Part shown: positions 29,724-42,631 of the stretch, one piece after another
How the letters are laid out: the number at the start of each line of letters is the position of its first letter
Position numbering within the stretch: position 1 is the stretch's first letter
Assembly: GCF_963678635.1 (NCBI RefSeq)
Contig: NC_087065.1
Coordinates: 49,243,011-49,307,010 of the forward strand
Source: Symsagittifera roscoffensis
Taxonomy: Eukaryota > Xenacoelomorpha > Acoela > Convolutidae
DNA: 64,000 nucleotides
Direction of reading: 5' to 3'
Made by a program: the position numbers and the translations under genes
The notes under the pieces: model-generated
Seen by the model: the letters and a program-made list of their open reading frames with translations, nothing else
What the model was told of the DNA's origin: nothing
Database searches by the model: none

Positions 29724-32414
29724 TTATTTATTTTTAACATCATGACCGGCAGAACCGTTAAAGAGCATTCCGCGCCGCGCCGATGCTCACGATAACGCCC
29801 TGAAAAAGGCCCTAACCGCCGGGGCCGAAGGGTAGTTCGGAATGCGGAAGCCTTCCGGATTCCCGTGAATTGTTTTTTAACCTAGTTACGACCAAAAATT
29901 CACGAACCAGGAAGGGTGGGGTGATTCGAGGTCCCGTCATTTCCTGAGTGGTACGTGACCAAAATTACTTGAAGATATACAAGGAACCAAACAAAAAGTA
30001 GTATAGTATCTCAGAAAAACAAAGGCATAAAAAATAACCAAAAAATCAAAAAAGTAAAAAGTATAAAATCAGTAGAAGTCATCCCCCCCAGACGAGATGT
30101 GATCCGACCCTCCCGTTTGTTGTTGTTAGATATATTGTTGTTACAGGCATTTATATCAGTCAGGATTGTTACGATCAATTTTGTGGCCCGTTTGTGGTGC
30201 TTGTACTGTAGGGTTGTTCGAGTGCTAATTCGCGCTCAATCCGGAAGGGTCTCGGGATTAGTGAAGAAGACTGATCCGGCAAGCAGTTCAAGGAGCGACA
30301 AGAAGGGGCTTAAGGACAACAACAATTGACTGTTGGGTATCGTTAAAAGTTTTGTATCCCTTTTGGTACAAAAAGTAAGATATTACTCTGTGCGTGGCTC
30401 GACAGTGACTGCACTGTAGTGACCCTTCACCGAACTGCGAAATTCCGAGTTAAGCACCTTAATTCGGAGATTGAACAAACCCGGAGGGGTATAGTATTAC
30501 TATTAGTATTATTTATACAGCCTATATTAACACTCCTATATCGTTTTTCAGTGAAAAACACAGTAAGCGGACCGGTTTTTAGGGTCAAAATAGCGATATT
30601 TTGATCCCCCCACAAATCGCGATTTTTTGCGATATCGATCTTTTTTGAAACGGATTACAGTGAAATCGAACTTAACGTGTTTGATTTAGTGGATTCATCA
30701 ATCCGGAGGAGTACTAATAGCATTGTTTCTGGCAATTTTTTTCAGCTGGAACGTTTTATATTGGGTTTTTGCCTTGAAATAGAAAAGTTTAGGGTTTTTG
30801 AGCTCGGATCTGTAATTTTTATATCGGAAAAACAGAATTGCGAAAAAAGTTAGGCGGAACCTATAAGAGAGAAAATTTTAGAAAAAAGACATTTTAATTA
30901 TTAACTTTAGAACTACTGGACAGATCCAGTTGATCTTGGTACCATTAGATCAAAAATTAGGTGAGCTGACTCATAGATTTATCAATTATTCAAGAAAAAA
31001 GTGTGAAAATTTTTTAAGATTGTTTTTAGCAAACTCACTAATTCCGGAAGGTAGACCTCTCACGTTTTATAAAAAAAAATTTTGGAAAGCACTTACACCC
31101 CTACCAAATGGTAGCAACGGTTGAATAAGGCAATTTTTTTCGCTGTTCTAGACGAAAGGGGTGGGCTAAGGGCATCAGAAAACCTTAGTCAAGTCGAAAC
31201 TAGACTAGCGATAAGACCCTTCACCGTCAGGGTGAATTGTCAAATATGAGGCTTAACTTCAATCCGGAATGGTCTTGGGAAAGACGAAACACCCTTCTTA
31301 GTTAAGTCAAACAGCATAAAAGCATCGGAGAACGTATCCGGAAGGGTATCGGGCTAAATTTAGAAAATTTAGCTTGCAGGTCTTTAGAAAGTAAGCTATT
31401 TTTACAAACCCGGAAGGGTCCCAATCCGGAGGGTCTTATTTTTCCCAATACGGAGGGCTATTATTTTTGCCAATCCGGAGGGGTCCCAATTTTGCCAATC
31501 CGGCATGGTCCCAATTTTGCCAATCCGAAAGGGTCCCAATTTTGCCAATAAGGAGGGTTCCCAATTTTGCCAATCCGGAAGGGTCCCAATTTTGCCAATC
31601 CGGAGGGGTCTTGTTTTTGCCAATCAGGAGGGGTCCTGTTTTTGCCAATCCGAATGGGTACTATTTTGTTAAGACTTAAGTAGTTAGAAGAAAAGAAATT
31701 AATGAAAGGTTTTTATGTAATTAGGAGACAGGCTAGGAACCAGTGACTGCACTGGTAACTTGCCTTTAATAAAAGACCAGACCAAAACAAAACAGGTCTA
31801 AACTCGGATAGTCGCGACACTAATTCTAAATTGAAAAAGAGTTTGTGTCTGATTTGTGTGGATTGAAATTCAAATCGTTTTTTGGAAGGTGATTGCCCTG
31901 AGGATTTTAGTAGGTCTAGCTCGGGCAATCCGAAGGCAGATAGGTAACACAGGACTCGGTGGGTGCAATAGACTCCCACTTGAGAAAATTACTGCCTTCA
32001 AATTTTGTCTGTTTGGTGCAGCACCGAACAGGGAAAGCTCTTTTTTAGAAACAAGTTCGACTATCATATTGCGACTGACTAAAGTACAAAAAATATACGT
32101 TTTTCATTGAAAATATTCTTATTTCTTTTCATTTTTGGTTTTAAGTCAAAAATATTTGTGCTTGATTGGGTAGTGAGAACACTATCTTTTAAACATATTG
32201 TTATGATCAGACTGTCCTAGCTTCATATCTTACAACTAAAAATCGATTATTGTGAATAAATTGTATACACGCTGTGCTGTGATAGCTTACAAGGATTCGT
32301 GGTCACTATTCATGTGAAACTTTTGGAATTGTTTGTGTTGTGTTATTATTATCAGTAGTCAAACAATAAGGACACTAGAGAACGGACAAACACTTGGCAA
32401 AAAACTTATCGCGA
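29724..32414 (+). other. untranslated leader of the plus element
   Basis: About 2.7 kb without a believable gene. It has dispersed TCCGGAAGGGT motifs and a 25-bp tandem array (31430-31672). Parts are homologous to the minus-element leader. It is repeated at 37350-40042. Confidence 0.75.
31430..31672 (+). repeat. 25-bp tandem array in the leader
   Basis: About ten units resemble CAATCCGGAAGGGTCCCAATTTTGC-type 25-mers with one to five changes each. The repeat count is the same in the duplicate at 39058-39300. Open frames across it on both strands are a by-product of the repetition. Confidence 0.88.
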
Positions 32415-33909
32415 ATGACGAGAGAAGCTGAGCAAAGAAAGTTACGATTGAGAGACGACATGGAGAAGTTGGGAATTCAACAAGAGCAGACTCTTGGGAC
32501 TCTTGATACGAAGATAGATGCGATGATTTAGAGGCGAACTCAGGCCGGGGTATGGGGATAGGGTATGGGGATAGGTTGGACGGGCTACTAGGCAGCAGGA
32601 GTGGATCAAAAAATGGGGATTCGAACTCGGGAGAACCCAACAGGGAGCCGAGGGTGAACTTCAATGAACAGCAGACTAGGAGAAGGACATATCGATCCAC
32701 TAGAGGAAGGGGCAGTTCATGAGGCTATTCAGGCTATGCCACAGGGGACAATAGAACACGGGGCCCAGACATCAGAGGAAGTTCAGGGGGCAATGATACC
32801 CAGGCGGCGCATTCAAGAGACGCTACATCAATGGCCACAGCCTTTGAACCACTGAACAGGTCTTTGGAAACATTTCTTACGAAATTATCTAGAACCAATG
32901 AACGTAGTGAAAAGTCAAGAATAAATTTTAAGAAACCAAGATGCTATAAAAACGAATCTGATGGCTGTATTGATACCTGGATAGAGATGATGAAACTGCA
33001 TTTTGAAGAAGAGGACTTGTCAGAAAGGCAAAAATGCAGTGCTCTTACCAGCAACTTGTAAGAGACAACCCTAAGCTGCGTAATGGCCAAAAAACAATAT
33101 CAGCGGGACACTGCTGAGAAAGTCTCTGAAATCTTGTTAAATCGTTTTGGCTCAGGGGTGCAAGGACACCAGGCAATGATGCGCTTCGAGAAACGGAGGC
33201 AATGTGAAGATGACTCGATAGATAAATTTCTAGACAATTCGGAGATGCTGAAAAGGCGTAGCCAACCAGATGAGTCGAACAGAAGAATGAACCTGGCAGT
33301 AGCCTCAAAATTCATCGATGGTGCGAAGAATGATGAGCTATGAACAGTGTTAGAGACACATTACACACCACTCTCAACCAATGCGCCAACACCAGAGGAG
33401 TTGTGACTCAAGTCAAAAGAATAGTTTTTGCTGAAGCCTTCAACGAGATCTGGATATTACAAAAACAATTATGGTAATTTTAACAATGGTCCAGCAAACC
33501 AAGGAAACAAATGGTACAAACCAAGGGACAACTGGTACATGGACAAGAGACGCTCTTGTGCAAATTGCAGTTCGACGGACCATCATGTGTCAGCATTCCC
33601 GACTTACAAACAAGGCATGAAAGCCATGGCCTTAGTCTCGAGGATGATGATGCGTCAGAGGTCGATCATGAAGATTTCATGAAAGGAGTAATTGCGAAAT
33701 TCGGCCCAAGGTGTTTCTTTTGTAACTTGGAAGGTCATTTTAAATCGGATTGTCCACAATTCTGGGATGCTGTGGCAGACATCAAGCATCCAAGGCATGA
33801 GGAAGCTTTATCGGGTGTGAAAGCCAGCAAGGCTCGCCTGTTGAGTGAAGCAGAGGCACGCAGAAAAGAAAAACCGCAAGAGCTGGCAACGAAGAAGATG
33901 CAGCGGTAA
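32415..33909 (+). pseudogene. gag: gag of the plus element, first copy
   Basis: It starts at ATG 32415 (M-T-R-E-A-E-Q) and soon meets a TAG at about 32528. Homology to the minus gag resumes through an Arg/Gly-rich part and F-E-P-L-N-R-S (32840). TAA near 33059, TGA near 33341, TGA near 33403 and TAG near 33421 follow. Knuckle 1 is C-A-N-C-x4-H (near 33560), but its last Cys is Phe; knuckle 2, C-F-F-C-x4-H-x4-C (near 33715), is complete and lies in a shifted frame. It has no coding ability. An almost identical copy is at 40043-41537. Confidence 0.82.
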
Positions 33910-34598
33910 CGGAAGAGATACAAGAACCGAAACCGGTGACTGCAGTGGATGACTTCAAGATCGACTATAGGGCAGCCGCGAGCGATGCTCTAAATAGAGT
34001 CCAGCAGGAATTGGTGACGAATGAGATCAAACAAAAGGTGAAGCTCGAATTAGAAAATGAGAAAACTTAGTAAAGGCTGAACGCCTTCGAGGCATCAGAA
34101 GTCGAAGAAATAAAAGCACCAAGCAGCTTGAGCATGAAACTAAATGTGATCTCCGGGCAGACGTTCGGTATGGTACCGCAGGAAAGTGAAATACAATCGA
34201 TAATCTCGGTAGCGGGTAATCAGAAATCTAAGTGAACCATAAGAATTCACTTTGATGCATTTGGATACATATGCAGATTATCTGAGACAGGTGGAGCCAC
34301 GCAATGAGTCAAGAGCTGTGCGAGCGCTACTAACAACGGGTGCCCTCGAATAAAGAAACTTCACGGGCGCTACGTGGAATTCTATGGACCATATCACACT
34401 AGGACCTACGTGACGACAGACAGTAACCAAATAGGGCAAATCTATTCGGATGAAGAGGAACTTAAAATCCATAGGATAGGTCATGACGCCATGATGGAGC
34501 AAGACGCGGTTCACATTAGATACGAAGCAGATGTGACTGCACATCTGCTCGATACCAACGGGAAGAAAATCGGAGTCACAGAGCTCCTGGACACAGAG
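33910..34598 (+). pseudogene. pro: gag-protease linker and truncated protease, first copy
   Basis: Homology to the minus linker is clear in broken frames, for example V-I-S-G-Q-T-F-G near 34150 and I-G-Q-I-Y near 34430. The frame is cut exactly at the active site (E-L-L-D-T) by the duplication junction at 34597-34599, so the catalytic domain is absent. Confidence 0.78.
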
Positions 34599-37500
34599 CT
34601 CCCTCGCAGCACTTTTTTTTTTACTAAGGCCTTTAGTCGTCTTTTTCTGTCCCGCCGAAAGGTTGCGCTGTGCCAGTCTGGCAGAATGGCACATAGGCCT
34701 CCTTGACAATTTTATTTTCGCGACAACTGAAGAGCGCGAAAATCAGAACGACAATTTTGGCTAGCACAACAAGACGTGTGATATACATAGGGAACGACAG
34801 AAAACATATTCATCAGTATACGAAGAAGAGCGCTCCGAATTGTACAATTGTACAGCTCAATCGTTACTGAGCGACTCCCGAGATTCAGGCGGGCTATCGG
34901 GATGATTTAGCTACCCTTCCTTGTCGTCATGAAGACAGCTCTTTGACCGAATCCAAGAATCCCGAATGGTTTCGGAGAAGAACTATAAATATTGCTTTTA
35001 ACCATTTTCAGCTTCCCGGAATGTCCTGAAATGAATTAAAATTAACATCAAGTTATTTTCAGATATTGAGAAGTTAGGATTTGAGGGCAATGGTTGATCC
35101 ATCTCCGATTGATTTGATGATTTTTATCTACTGAAGAAAAACAATTGTAAAGCAAGTAATAAGTAATAGCTGTTTTCAGGAGTGACCTGGGGATACTGAG
35201 GCCCAGCGATGATCTCTCTGCTTCTGCCTGTAACTAAGTTATTTTGCGCGGTTTGGCCGACTGCTTTTAATTTTTAACGGCTTTGTCGACCCGCTGTTAG
35301 TGAACCACAAATTAAATTGGCTTGATAGAGACGGTTTAAAGCATGTGAAGTGGTCTTTAGAATGTTACATATAAGTTTTTTTGGCGCTCCTGGGTGTTCT
35401 TCTTAAACATCATTAAGGGTGCAATTGTAACAGTGTAACATTCGCCCGGAAGTACATATCGACGGAAAATAGAGCTAAGCTATAAAACGACTGGCCAGCG
35501 TTTAAACTAAGCTCTACATGCTTTTCACCGTCTCTACCAAAGCCAGTTCTTTTGGTGGTCTTTTCAACATCGGGTCGACAAAAACGTTACTGTTCTCCGG
35601 CTTCGACCAGAACGCTCAAATTAACTTACTTTCATACAAAATAGTGAGCTCATCGCTGGGTCTCAGTATCCCCAGACCACGAGGTCACTCCTAAAAACAG
35701 GGCTACTACTACTGTTGTTTTTGTTCAGTAGATAAAAGCCATCATCTCCATCGAAGGTGGATCATCCTTTTCTCTTAACTCCTAGCTTTTTATAGTCAAA
35801 AAATGAATCCAGATGTCAATTAAATTCAATTCAAGGCATAACTAGGAAGCTAAAATTTCTTATAAAAACAGTTTGAGTTCAAGTCCCAAGACCCCTCCGG
35901 ATTCCGGAATCCGGGGAAATAACACTCTTATTTCCTCTCCGGAAGGCTTGTTTCCAACCTACACCGTTAGCGTGAATGGCCTTGCAACGATTGTAGCGAC
36001 ACAATCGTTGCAATTCAGAGCGGTCTCTGCTTATACTCTGTCGTATTTCTCTAATTCGCGTAATTTTTCTAACAACTATCGTCGTTGTTGTTTTCGCAAC
36101 TTTTAATGTTGTTCTGTATTTATTTTGGATTTCTTCCAAAATGGCCGTTTTTGACGTTTCTCAGAAGTGTGAAGTCACAATTCGAATTTTTAAAATTTAA
36201 GAATTTCCGAATCCTTCAGCCTTCACGATTTGTCCAATCGTCTGAATAACACTGTTAATCATCTAAGACTGCTAATTCGGAAGGTTAGCTGCTAGCCCTT
36301 CGTAACTTTCTTTTTGTCAATTCTGGTCGAATGTCACACAGTCACCTACTTAAGTCACATATGAGGTTAAGAAAAAAGGCCCTATAACCATTGGCTCAAT
36401 GTGACATTCGACCAGAATGTACGAAAATGCAGTTTCGCATTCGAATTTTTATCGACCAGAAAAAAAACATCTGACCTGGAAGATGGATGGTTTTAACGGA
36501 TTAGCGACGTTATTGGAACAATTAGACGAATCGGGAAGGGTTAGTTTTAACTGACATGCTAATTTTTAAAATTTCGATTGGGACGTGAATGACACGTAAC
36601 TTTTTTATATTTGGCGCACACTGAAACGGCGAAATAGAACAACAAGAGTTGCAGTGAAAACAACTACGAGAAACTAACGACAGATTGAGGTTATAACTGG
36701 AATTTGTCAGGAACCATTCCGAGTTATAACGATTGTGCCGCTAAAATCGTTACAACGCGAATCCCGAGAACAAGGAAGGGTGTTGGGACGGCGTGTCCAG
36801 CCTTCCTAAAAGAAATAAGGACGCTATTTCCCCGGATTCCAGAATCCGGAGGGGTCTTGGGCCCAAGACTCAAACTGAAATTAAATAACTTTTAGCTTCC
36901 TGGTCATGTCCTGAATTGAACTTAATTAACGTCCCGATTCATTTTCAGAGAATGAGAAGCTAGTAGTGAGGGATAGGGTTGATCCATCTTTGATGGAGAT
37001 GATGATTTTTATTTACTGAACAAAAACAATAGTAATATAATAAATAGTAGTATCCCTGTTTTATGGAGTGACCTCGTGGTCTGGGGATGCTGGGACTCAG
37101 CCATGAGGTCACTATTCTTGCATATAATTAAGTTAAATTGAGTGTTTTGACCGAAGCCGGAAACAGTAACGTTTTTGTCGACCCGATGTTAGGAAAACCA
37201 CCAAAAGAACTGGCTTTGGCAGAGACAGTGAAAATCATGTAGAGCTGTGTTTAGACGCTAGCCCATCATTTTAGAACCTATCTTTTTTTTCCGTCGATAT
37301 GTACTTCCGGGCGAATGTTACATATATGTTTTTATGGCGCTCCTGGGTGTTATTTATTTTTAACATCATGACCGGCAGAACCGTTAAAGAGCATTCCGCG
37401 CCGCGCCGATGCTCACGATAACGCCCTGAAAAAGGCCCTAACCGCCGGGGCCGAAGGGTAGTTCGGAATGCGGAAGCCTTCCGGATTCCCGTGAATTGTT

Positions 37501-40500
37501 TTTTAACCTAGTTACGACCAAAAATTCACGAACCAGGAAGGGTGGGGTGATTCGAGGTCCCGTCATTTCCTGAGTGGTACGTGACCAAAATTACTTGAAG
37601 ATATACAAGGAACCAAACAAAAAGTAGTATAGTATCTCAGAAAAACAAAGGCATAAAAAATAACCAAAAAATCAAAAAAGTAAAAAGTATAAAATCAGTA
37701 GAAGTCATCCCCCCCCCAGACGAGATGTGATCCGACCCTCCCGTTTGTTGTTGTTAGATATATTGTTGTTACAGGCATTTATATCAGTCAGGATTGTTAC
37801 GATCAATTTTGTGGCCCGTTTGTGGTGCTTGTACTGTAGGGTTGTTCGAGTGCTAATTCGCGCTCAATCCGGAAGGGTCTCGGGATTAGTGAAGAAGACT
37901 GATCCGGCAAGCAGTTCAAGGAGCGACAAGAAGGGGCTGAAGGACAACAACAATTGACTGTTGGATATCGTTAAAAGTTTTGTATCCCTTTTGGTACAAA
38001 AAGTAAGATATTACTCTGTGCGTGGCTCGACAGTGACTGCACTGTAGTGACCCTTCACCGAACTGCGAAATTCCGAGTTAAGCACCTTAATTCGGAGATT
38101 GAACAAACCCGGAGGGGTATAGTATTACTATTAGTATTATTTATACAGCCTATATTAACACTCCTATATCGTTTTTCAGTGAAAAACACAGTAAGCGGAC
38201 CGGTTTTTAGGGTCAAAATAGCGATATTTTGATCCCCCCACAAATCGCGATTTTTTGCGATATCGATCTTTTTTGAAACGGATTACAGTGAAATCGAACT
38301 TAACGTGTTTGATTTAGTGGATTCATCAATCCGGAGGAGTACTAATAGCATTGTTTCTGGCAATTTTTTTCAGCTGGAACGTTTTATATTGGGTTTTTGC
38401 CTTGAAATAGAAAAGTTTAGGGTTTTTGAGCTCGGATCTGTAATTTTTATATCGGAAAAACAGAATTGCGAAAAAAGTTAGGCGGAACCTATAAGAGAGA
38501 AAATTTTAGAAAAAAGACATTTTAATTATTAACTTTAGAACTACTGGACAGATCCAGTTGATCTTGGTACCATTAGATCAAAAATTAGGTGAGCTGACTC
38601 ATAGATTTATCAATTATTCAAGAAAAAAGTGTGAAAATTTTTTAAGATTGTTTTTAGCAAACTCACTAATTCCGGAAGGTAGACCTCTCACGTTTTATAA
38701 AAAAAAATTTTGGAAAGCACTTACACCCCTACCAAATGGTAGCAACGGTTGAATAAGGCAATTTTTTTCGCTGTTCTAGACGAAAGGGGTGGGCTAAGGG
38801 CATCAGAAAACCTTAGTCAAGTCGAAACTAGACTAGCGATAAGACCCTTCACCGTCAGGGTGAATTGTCAAATATGAGGCTTAACTTCAATCCGGAATGG
38901 TCTTGGGAAAGACGAAACACCCTTCTTAGTTAAGTCAAACAGCATAAAAGCATCGGAGAACGTATCCGGAAGGGTATCGGGCTAAATTTAGAAAATTTAG
39001 CTTGCAGGTCTTTAGAAAGTAAGCTATTTTTACAAACCCGGAAGGGTCCCAATCCGGAGGGTCTTATTTTTCCCAATACGGAGGGGTATTATTTTTGCCA
39101 ATCCGGAGGGGTCCCAATTTTGCCAATCCGGAATGGTCCCAATTTTGCCAATCCGAAAGGGTCCCAATTTTGCCAATAAGGAGGGTTCCCAATTTTGCCA
39201 ATCCGGAAGGGTCCCAATTTTGCCAATCCGGAGGGGTCTTGTTTTTGCCAATCAGGAGGGGTCCTGTTTTTGCCAATCCGAATGGGTACTATTTTGTTAA
39301 GACTTAAGTAGTTAGAAGAAAAGAAATTAATGAAAGGTTTTTATGTAATTAGGAGACAGGCTAGGAACCAGTGACTGCACTGGTAACTTGCCTTTAATAA
39401 AAGACCAGACCAAAACAAAACAGGTCTAAACTCGGATAGTCGCGACACTAATTCTAAATTGAAAAAGAGTTTGTGTCTGATTTGTGTGGATTGAAATTCA
39501 AATCGTTTTTTGGAAGGTGATTGCCCTGAGGATTTTAGTAGGTCTAGCTCGGGCAATCCGAAGGCAGATAGGTAACACAGGACTCGGTGGGTGCAATAGA
39601 CTCCCACTTGAGAAAATTACTGCCTTCAAATTTTGTCTGTTTGGTGCAGCACCGAACAGGGAAAGCTCTTTTTTAGAAACAAGTTCGACTATCATATTGC
39701 GACTGACTAAAGTACAAAAAATATACGTTTTTCATTGAAAATATTCTTATTTCTTTTCATTTTTGGTTTTAAGTCAAAAATATTTGTGCTTGATTGGGTA
39801 GTGAGAACACTATCTTTTAAACATATTGTTATGATCAGACTGTCCTAGCTTCATATCTTACAACTAAAAATCGATTATTGTGAATAAATTGTATACACGC
39901 TGTGCTGTGATAGCTTACAAGGATTCGTGGTCACTATTCATGTGAAACTTTTGGAATTGTTTGTGTTGTGTTACTATTATCAGTAGTCAAACAATAAGGA
40001 CACTAGAGAACGGACAAACACTTGGCAAAAAACTTATCGCGAATGACGAGAGAAGCTGAGCAAAGAAAGTTACGATTGAGAGACGACATGGAGAAGTTGG
40101 GAATTCAACAAGAGCAGACTCTTGGGACTCTTGATAAGAAGATAGATGCGATGATTTAGAGGCGAACTCAGGCCGGGGTATGGGGATAGGGTATGGGGAT
40201 AGGTTGGACGGGCTACTAGGCAGCAGGAGTGGATCAAAAAATGGGGATTCGAACTCGGGAGAACCCAACAGGGAGCCGAGGGTGAACTTCAATGAACAGC
40301 AGACTAGGAGAAGGACATATCGATCCACTAGAGGAAGGGGCAGTTCATGAGGCTATTCAGGCTATGCCACAGGGGACAATAGAACGCGGGGCCCAGACAT
40401 CAGAGGAAGTTCAGGGGGCAATGATACCCAGGCGGCGCATTCAAGAGACGCTACATCAATGGCCACAGCCTTTGAACCACTGAACAGGTCTTTGAAAACC

Positions 40501-42224
40501 TTTCTTACGAAATTATCTAGAACCAATGAACGTAGTGAAAAGTCAAGAATAAATTTTAAGAAACCAAGATGCTATAAAAACGAATCTGATGGCTGTATTG
40601 ATACCTGGATAGAGATGATGAAACTGCATTTTGAAGAAGAGGACTTGTCAGAAAGGCAAAAATGCAGTGCTCTTACCAGCAACTTGTAAGAGACAACCCT
40701 AAGCTGCGTAATGGCCAAAAAACAATATCAGCGGGACACTGCTGAGAAAGTCTCTGAAATCTTGTTAAATCGTTTTGGCTCAGGGGTGCAAGGACACCAG
40801 GCAATGATGCGCTTCGAGAAACGGAGGCAATGTGAAGATGACTCGATAGATAAATTTCTAGACAATTCGGAGATGCTGAAAAGGCGTAGCCAACCAGATG
40901 AGTCGAACAGAAGAATGAACCTGGCAGTAGCCTCAAAATTCATCGATGGTGCGAAGAATGATGAGCTATGAACAGTGTTAGAGACACATTACACACCACT
41001 CTCAACCAATGCGCCAACACCAGAGGAGTTGTGACTCAAGTCAAAAGAATAGTTTTTGCTGAAGCCTTCAACGAGATCTGGATATTACAAAAACAATTAT
41101 GGTAATTTTAACAATGGTCCAGCAAACCAAGGAAACAAATGGTACAAACCAAGGGACAACTGGTACATGGACAAGAGACGCTCTTGTGCAAATTGCAGTT
41201 CGACGGACCATCATGTGTCAGCATTCCCGACTTACAAACAAGGCATGAAAGCCATGGCCTTAGTCTCGAGGATGATGATGCGTCAGAGGTCGATCATGAA
41301 GATTTCATGAAAGGAGTAATTGCGAAATTCGGCCCAAGGTGTTTCTTTTGTAACTTGGAAGGTCATTTTAAATCGGATTGTCCACAATTCTGGGATGCTG
41401 TGGCAGACATCAAGCATCCAAGGCATGAGGAAGCTTTATCGGGTGTGAAAGCCAGCAAGGCTCGCCTGTTGAGTGAAGCAGAGGCACGCAGAAAAGAAAA
41501 ACCGCAAGAGCTGGCAACGAAGAAGATGCAGCGGTAACGGAAGAGATACAAGAACCGAAACCGGTGACTGCAGTGGATGACTTCAAGATCGACTATAGGG
41601 CAGCCGCGAGCGATGCTCTAAATAGAGTCCAGCAGGAATTGGTGACGAATGAGATCAAACAAAAGGTGAAGCTCGAATTAGAAAATGAGAAAACTTAGTA
41701 AAGGCTGAACGCCTTCGAGGCATCAGAAGTCGAAGAAATAAAAGCACCAAGCAGCTTGAGCATGAAACTAAATGTGATCTCCGGGCAGACGTTCGGTATG
41801 GTACCGCAGGAAAGTGAAATACAATCGATAATCTCGGTAGCGGGTAATCAGAAATCTAAGTGAACCATAAGAATTCACTTTGATGCATTTGGATACATAT
41901 GCAGATTATCTGAGACAGGTGGAGCCACGCAATGAGTCAAGAGCTGTGCGAGCGCTACTAACAACGGGTGCCCTCGAATAAAGAAACTTCACGGGCGCTA
42001 CGTGGAATTCTATGGACCATATCACACTAGGACCTACGTGACGACAGACAGTAACCAAATAGGGCAAATCTATTCGGATGAAGAGGAACTTAAAATCCAT
42101 AGGATAGGTCATGACGCCATGATGGAGCAAGACGCGGTTCACATTAGATACGAAGCAGATGTGACTGCACATCTGCTCGATACCAACGGGAAGAAAATCG
42201 GAGTCACAGAGCTCCTGGACACAG
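34599..42224 (+). repeat. 7.63 kb tandem duplication, second unit
   Basis: It contains a solo LTR (35434-36338, minus), an LTR (36400-37322, plus), a primer-binding site (37335-37349), leader, 25-bp array and gag. Two extra C bases near 37715 change the offset from 7626 to 7628. Unlike the first unit it continues into the complete protease and pol. Confidence 0.92.
40043..41537 (+). pseudogene. gag: gag of the plus element, second copy
   Basis: It is the same as 32415-33909 with the same stops and the same missing Cys in knuckle 1. The shared defects show that the gag was dead before the duplication. Confidence 0.82.
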
Positions 42225-42631
42225 GAGCGGTAGTTAGCGTGATGCCGATAAAAACTTGGGAAAAAATGGGCTTGGGAAAGACTTGGGAAAGACAGGGAGG
42301 ACGCGATCTTTGGATGAGCTTCCTGGTGATAGAGAATTTGAACGACTCCGACCAGTTCATCTCGGGCAGAGATTTTTTCAGGAATTTCGACGTGATGATT
42401 GGTTTGAACAACGGTCAAATAAGGATCAGAAACCCGGACAGGAATTATGTTAAGACCAATCTAGGTACCAATCAAGGAAACAAGGTAACAATCTTTTTAG
42501 ACAGAAAGGAAAAACTACAGCTGGGACAAGCTGTAGTAGCAATTTTTAGAATGAGAAATTTAAATTCGTTAATGATAGTAAACAGGTTTGTTTGGTACCG
42601 AACCCAAATAGCCAAAGTTCAGCAATTTTAG
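41538..42631 (+). pseudogene. pro: gag-protease linker and protease of the plus element
   Basis: Broken linker frames are followed by an open stretch 42002-42631. It has the active site L-L-D-T-G-A near 42215 and the later I-S-G-R-D block near 42365. About 40 residues between them are missing compared with the minus protease: K-T-W-E-K-M-G is followed almost at once by G-G-R-D-L-W. The substrate-binding part is therefore reduced and activity is unlikely. It overlaps the start of pol homology near 42592. Confidence 0.78.

Larger units (their letters stand above)
26973..34598 (+). repeat. 7.63 kb tandem duplication, first unit
   Basis: It is almost identical to 34599-42224 at an offset of 7626-7628. 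It contains the end of the minus 5' LTR, an LTR remnant, a solo LTR, the + 5' LTR, the leader, gag and part of the protease. It breaks off inside the protease active-site codons (after 'ctggacacag') and jumps back to 'ctccctcgcagc' of the LTR. Only about ten differences were noticed over 7.6 kb. Confidence 0.92.

Noticed and set aside
31430-31672. CRISPR-like array
   Set aside because: Repeats are contiguous 25-mers with no unique spacers, in an animal-type genome.
31402-31679. Open frames on both strands across the 25-bp array
   Set aside because: They arise from a tandem repeat without stops in several frames and have no other sign of coding.
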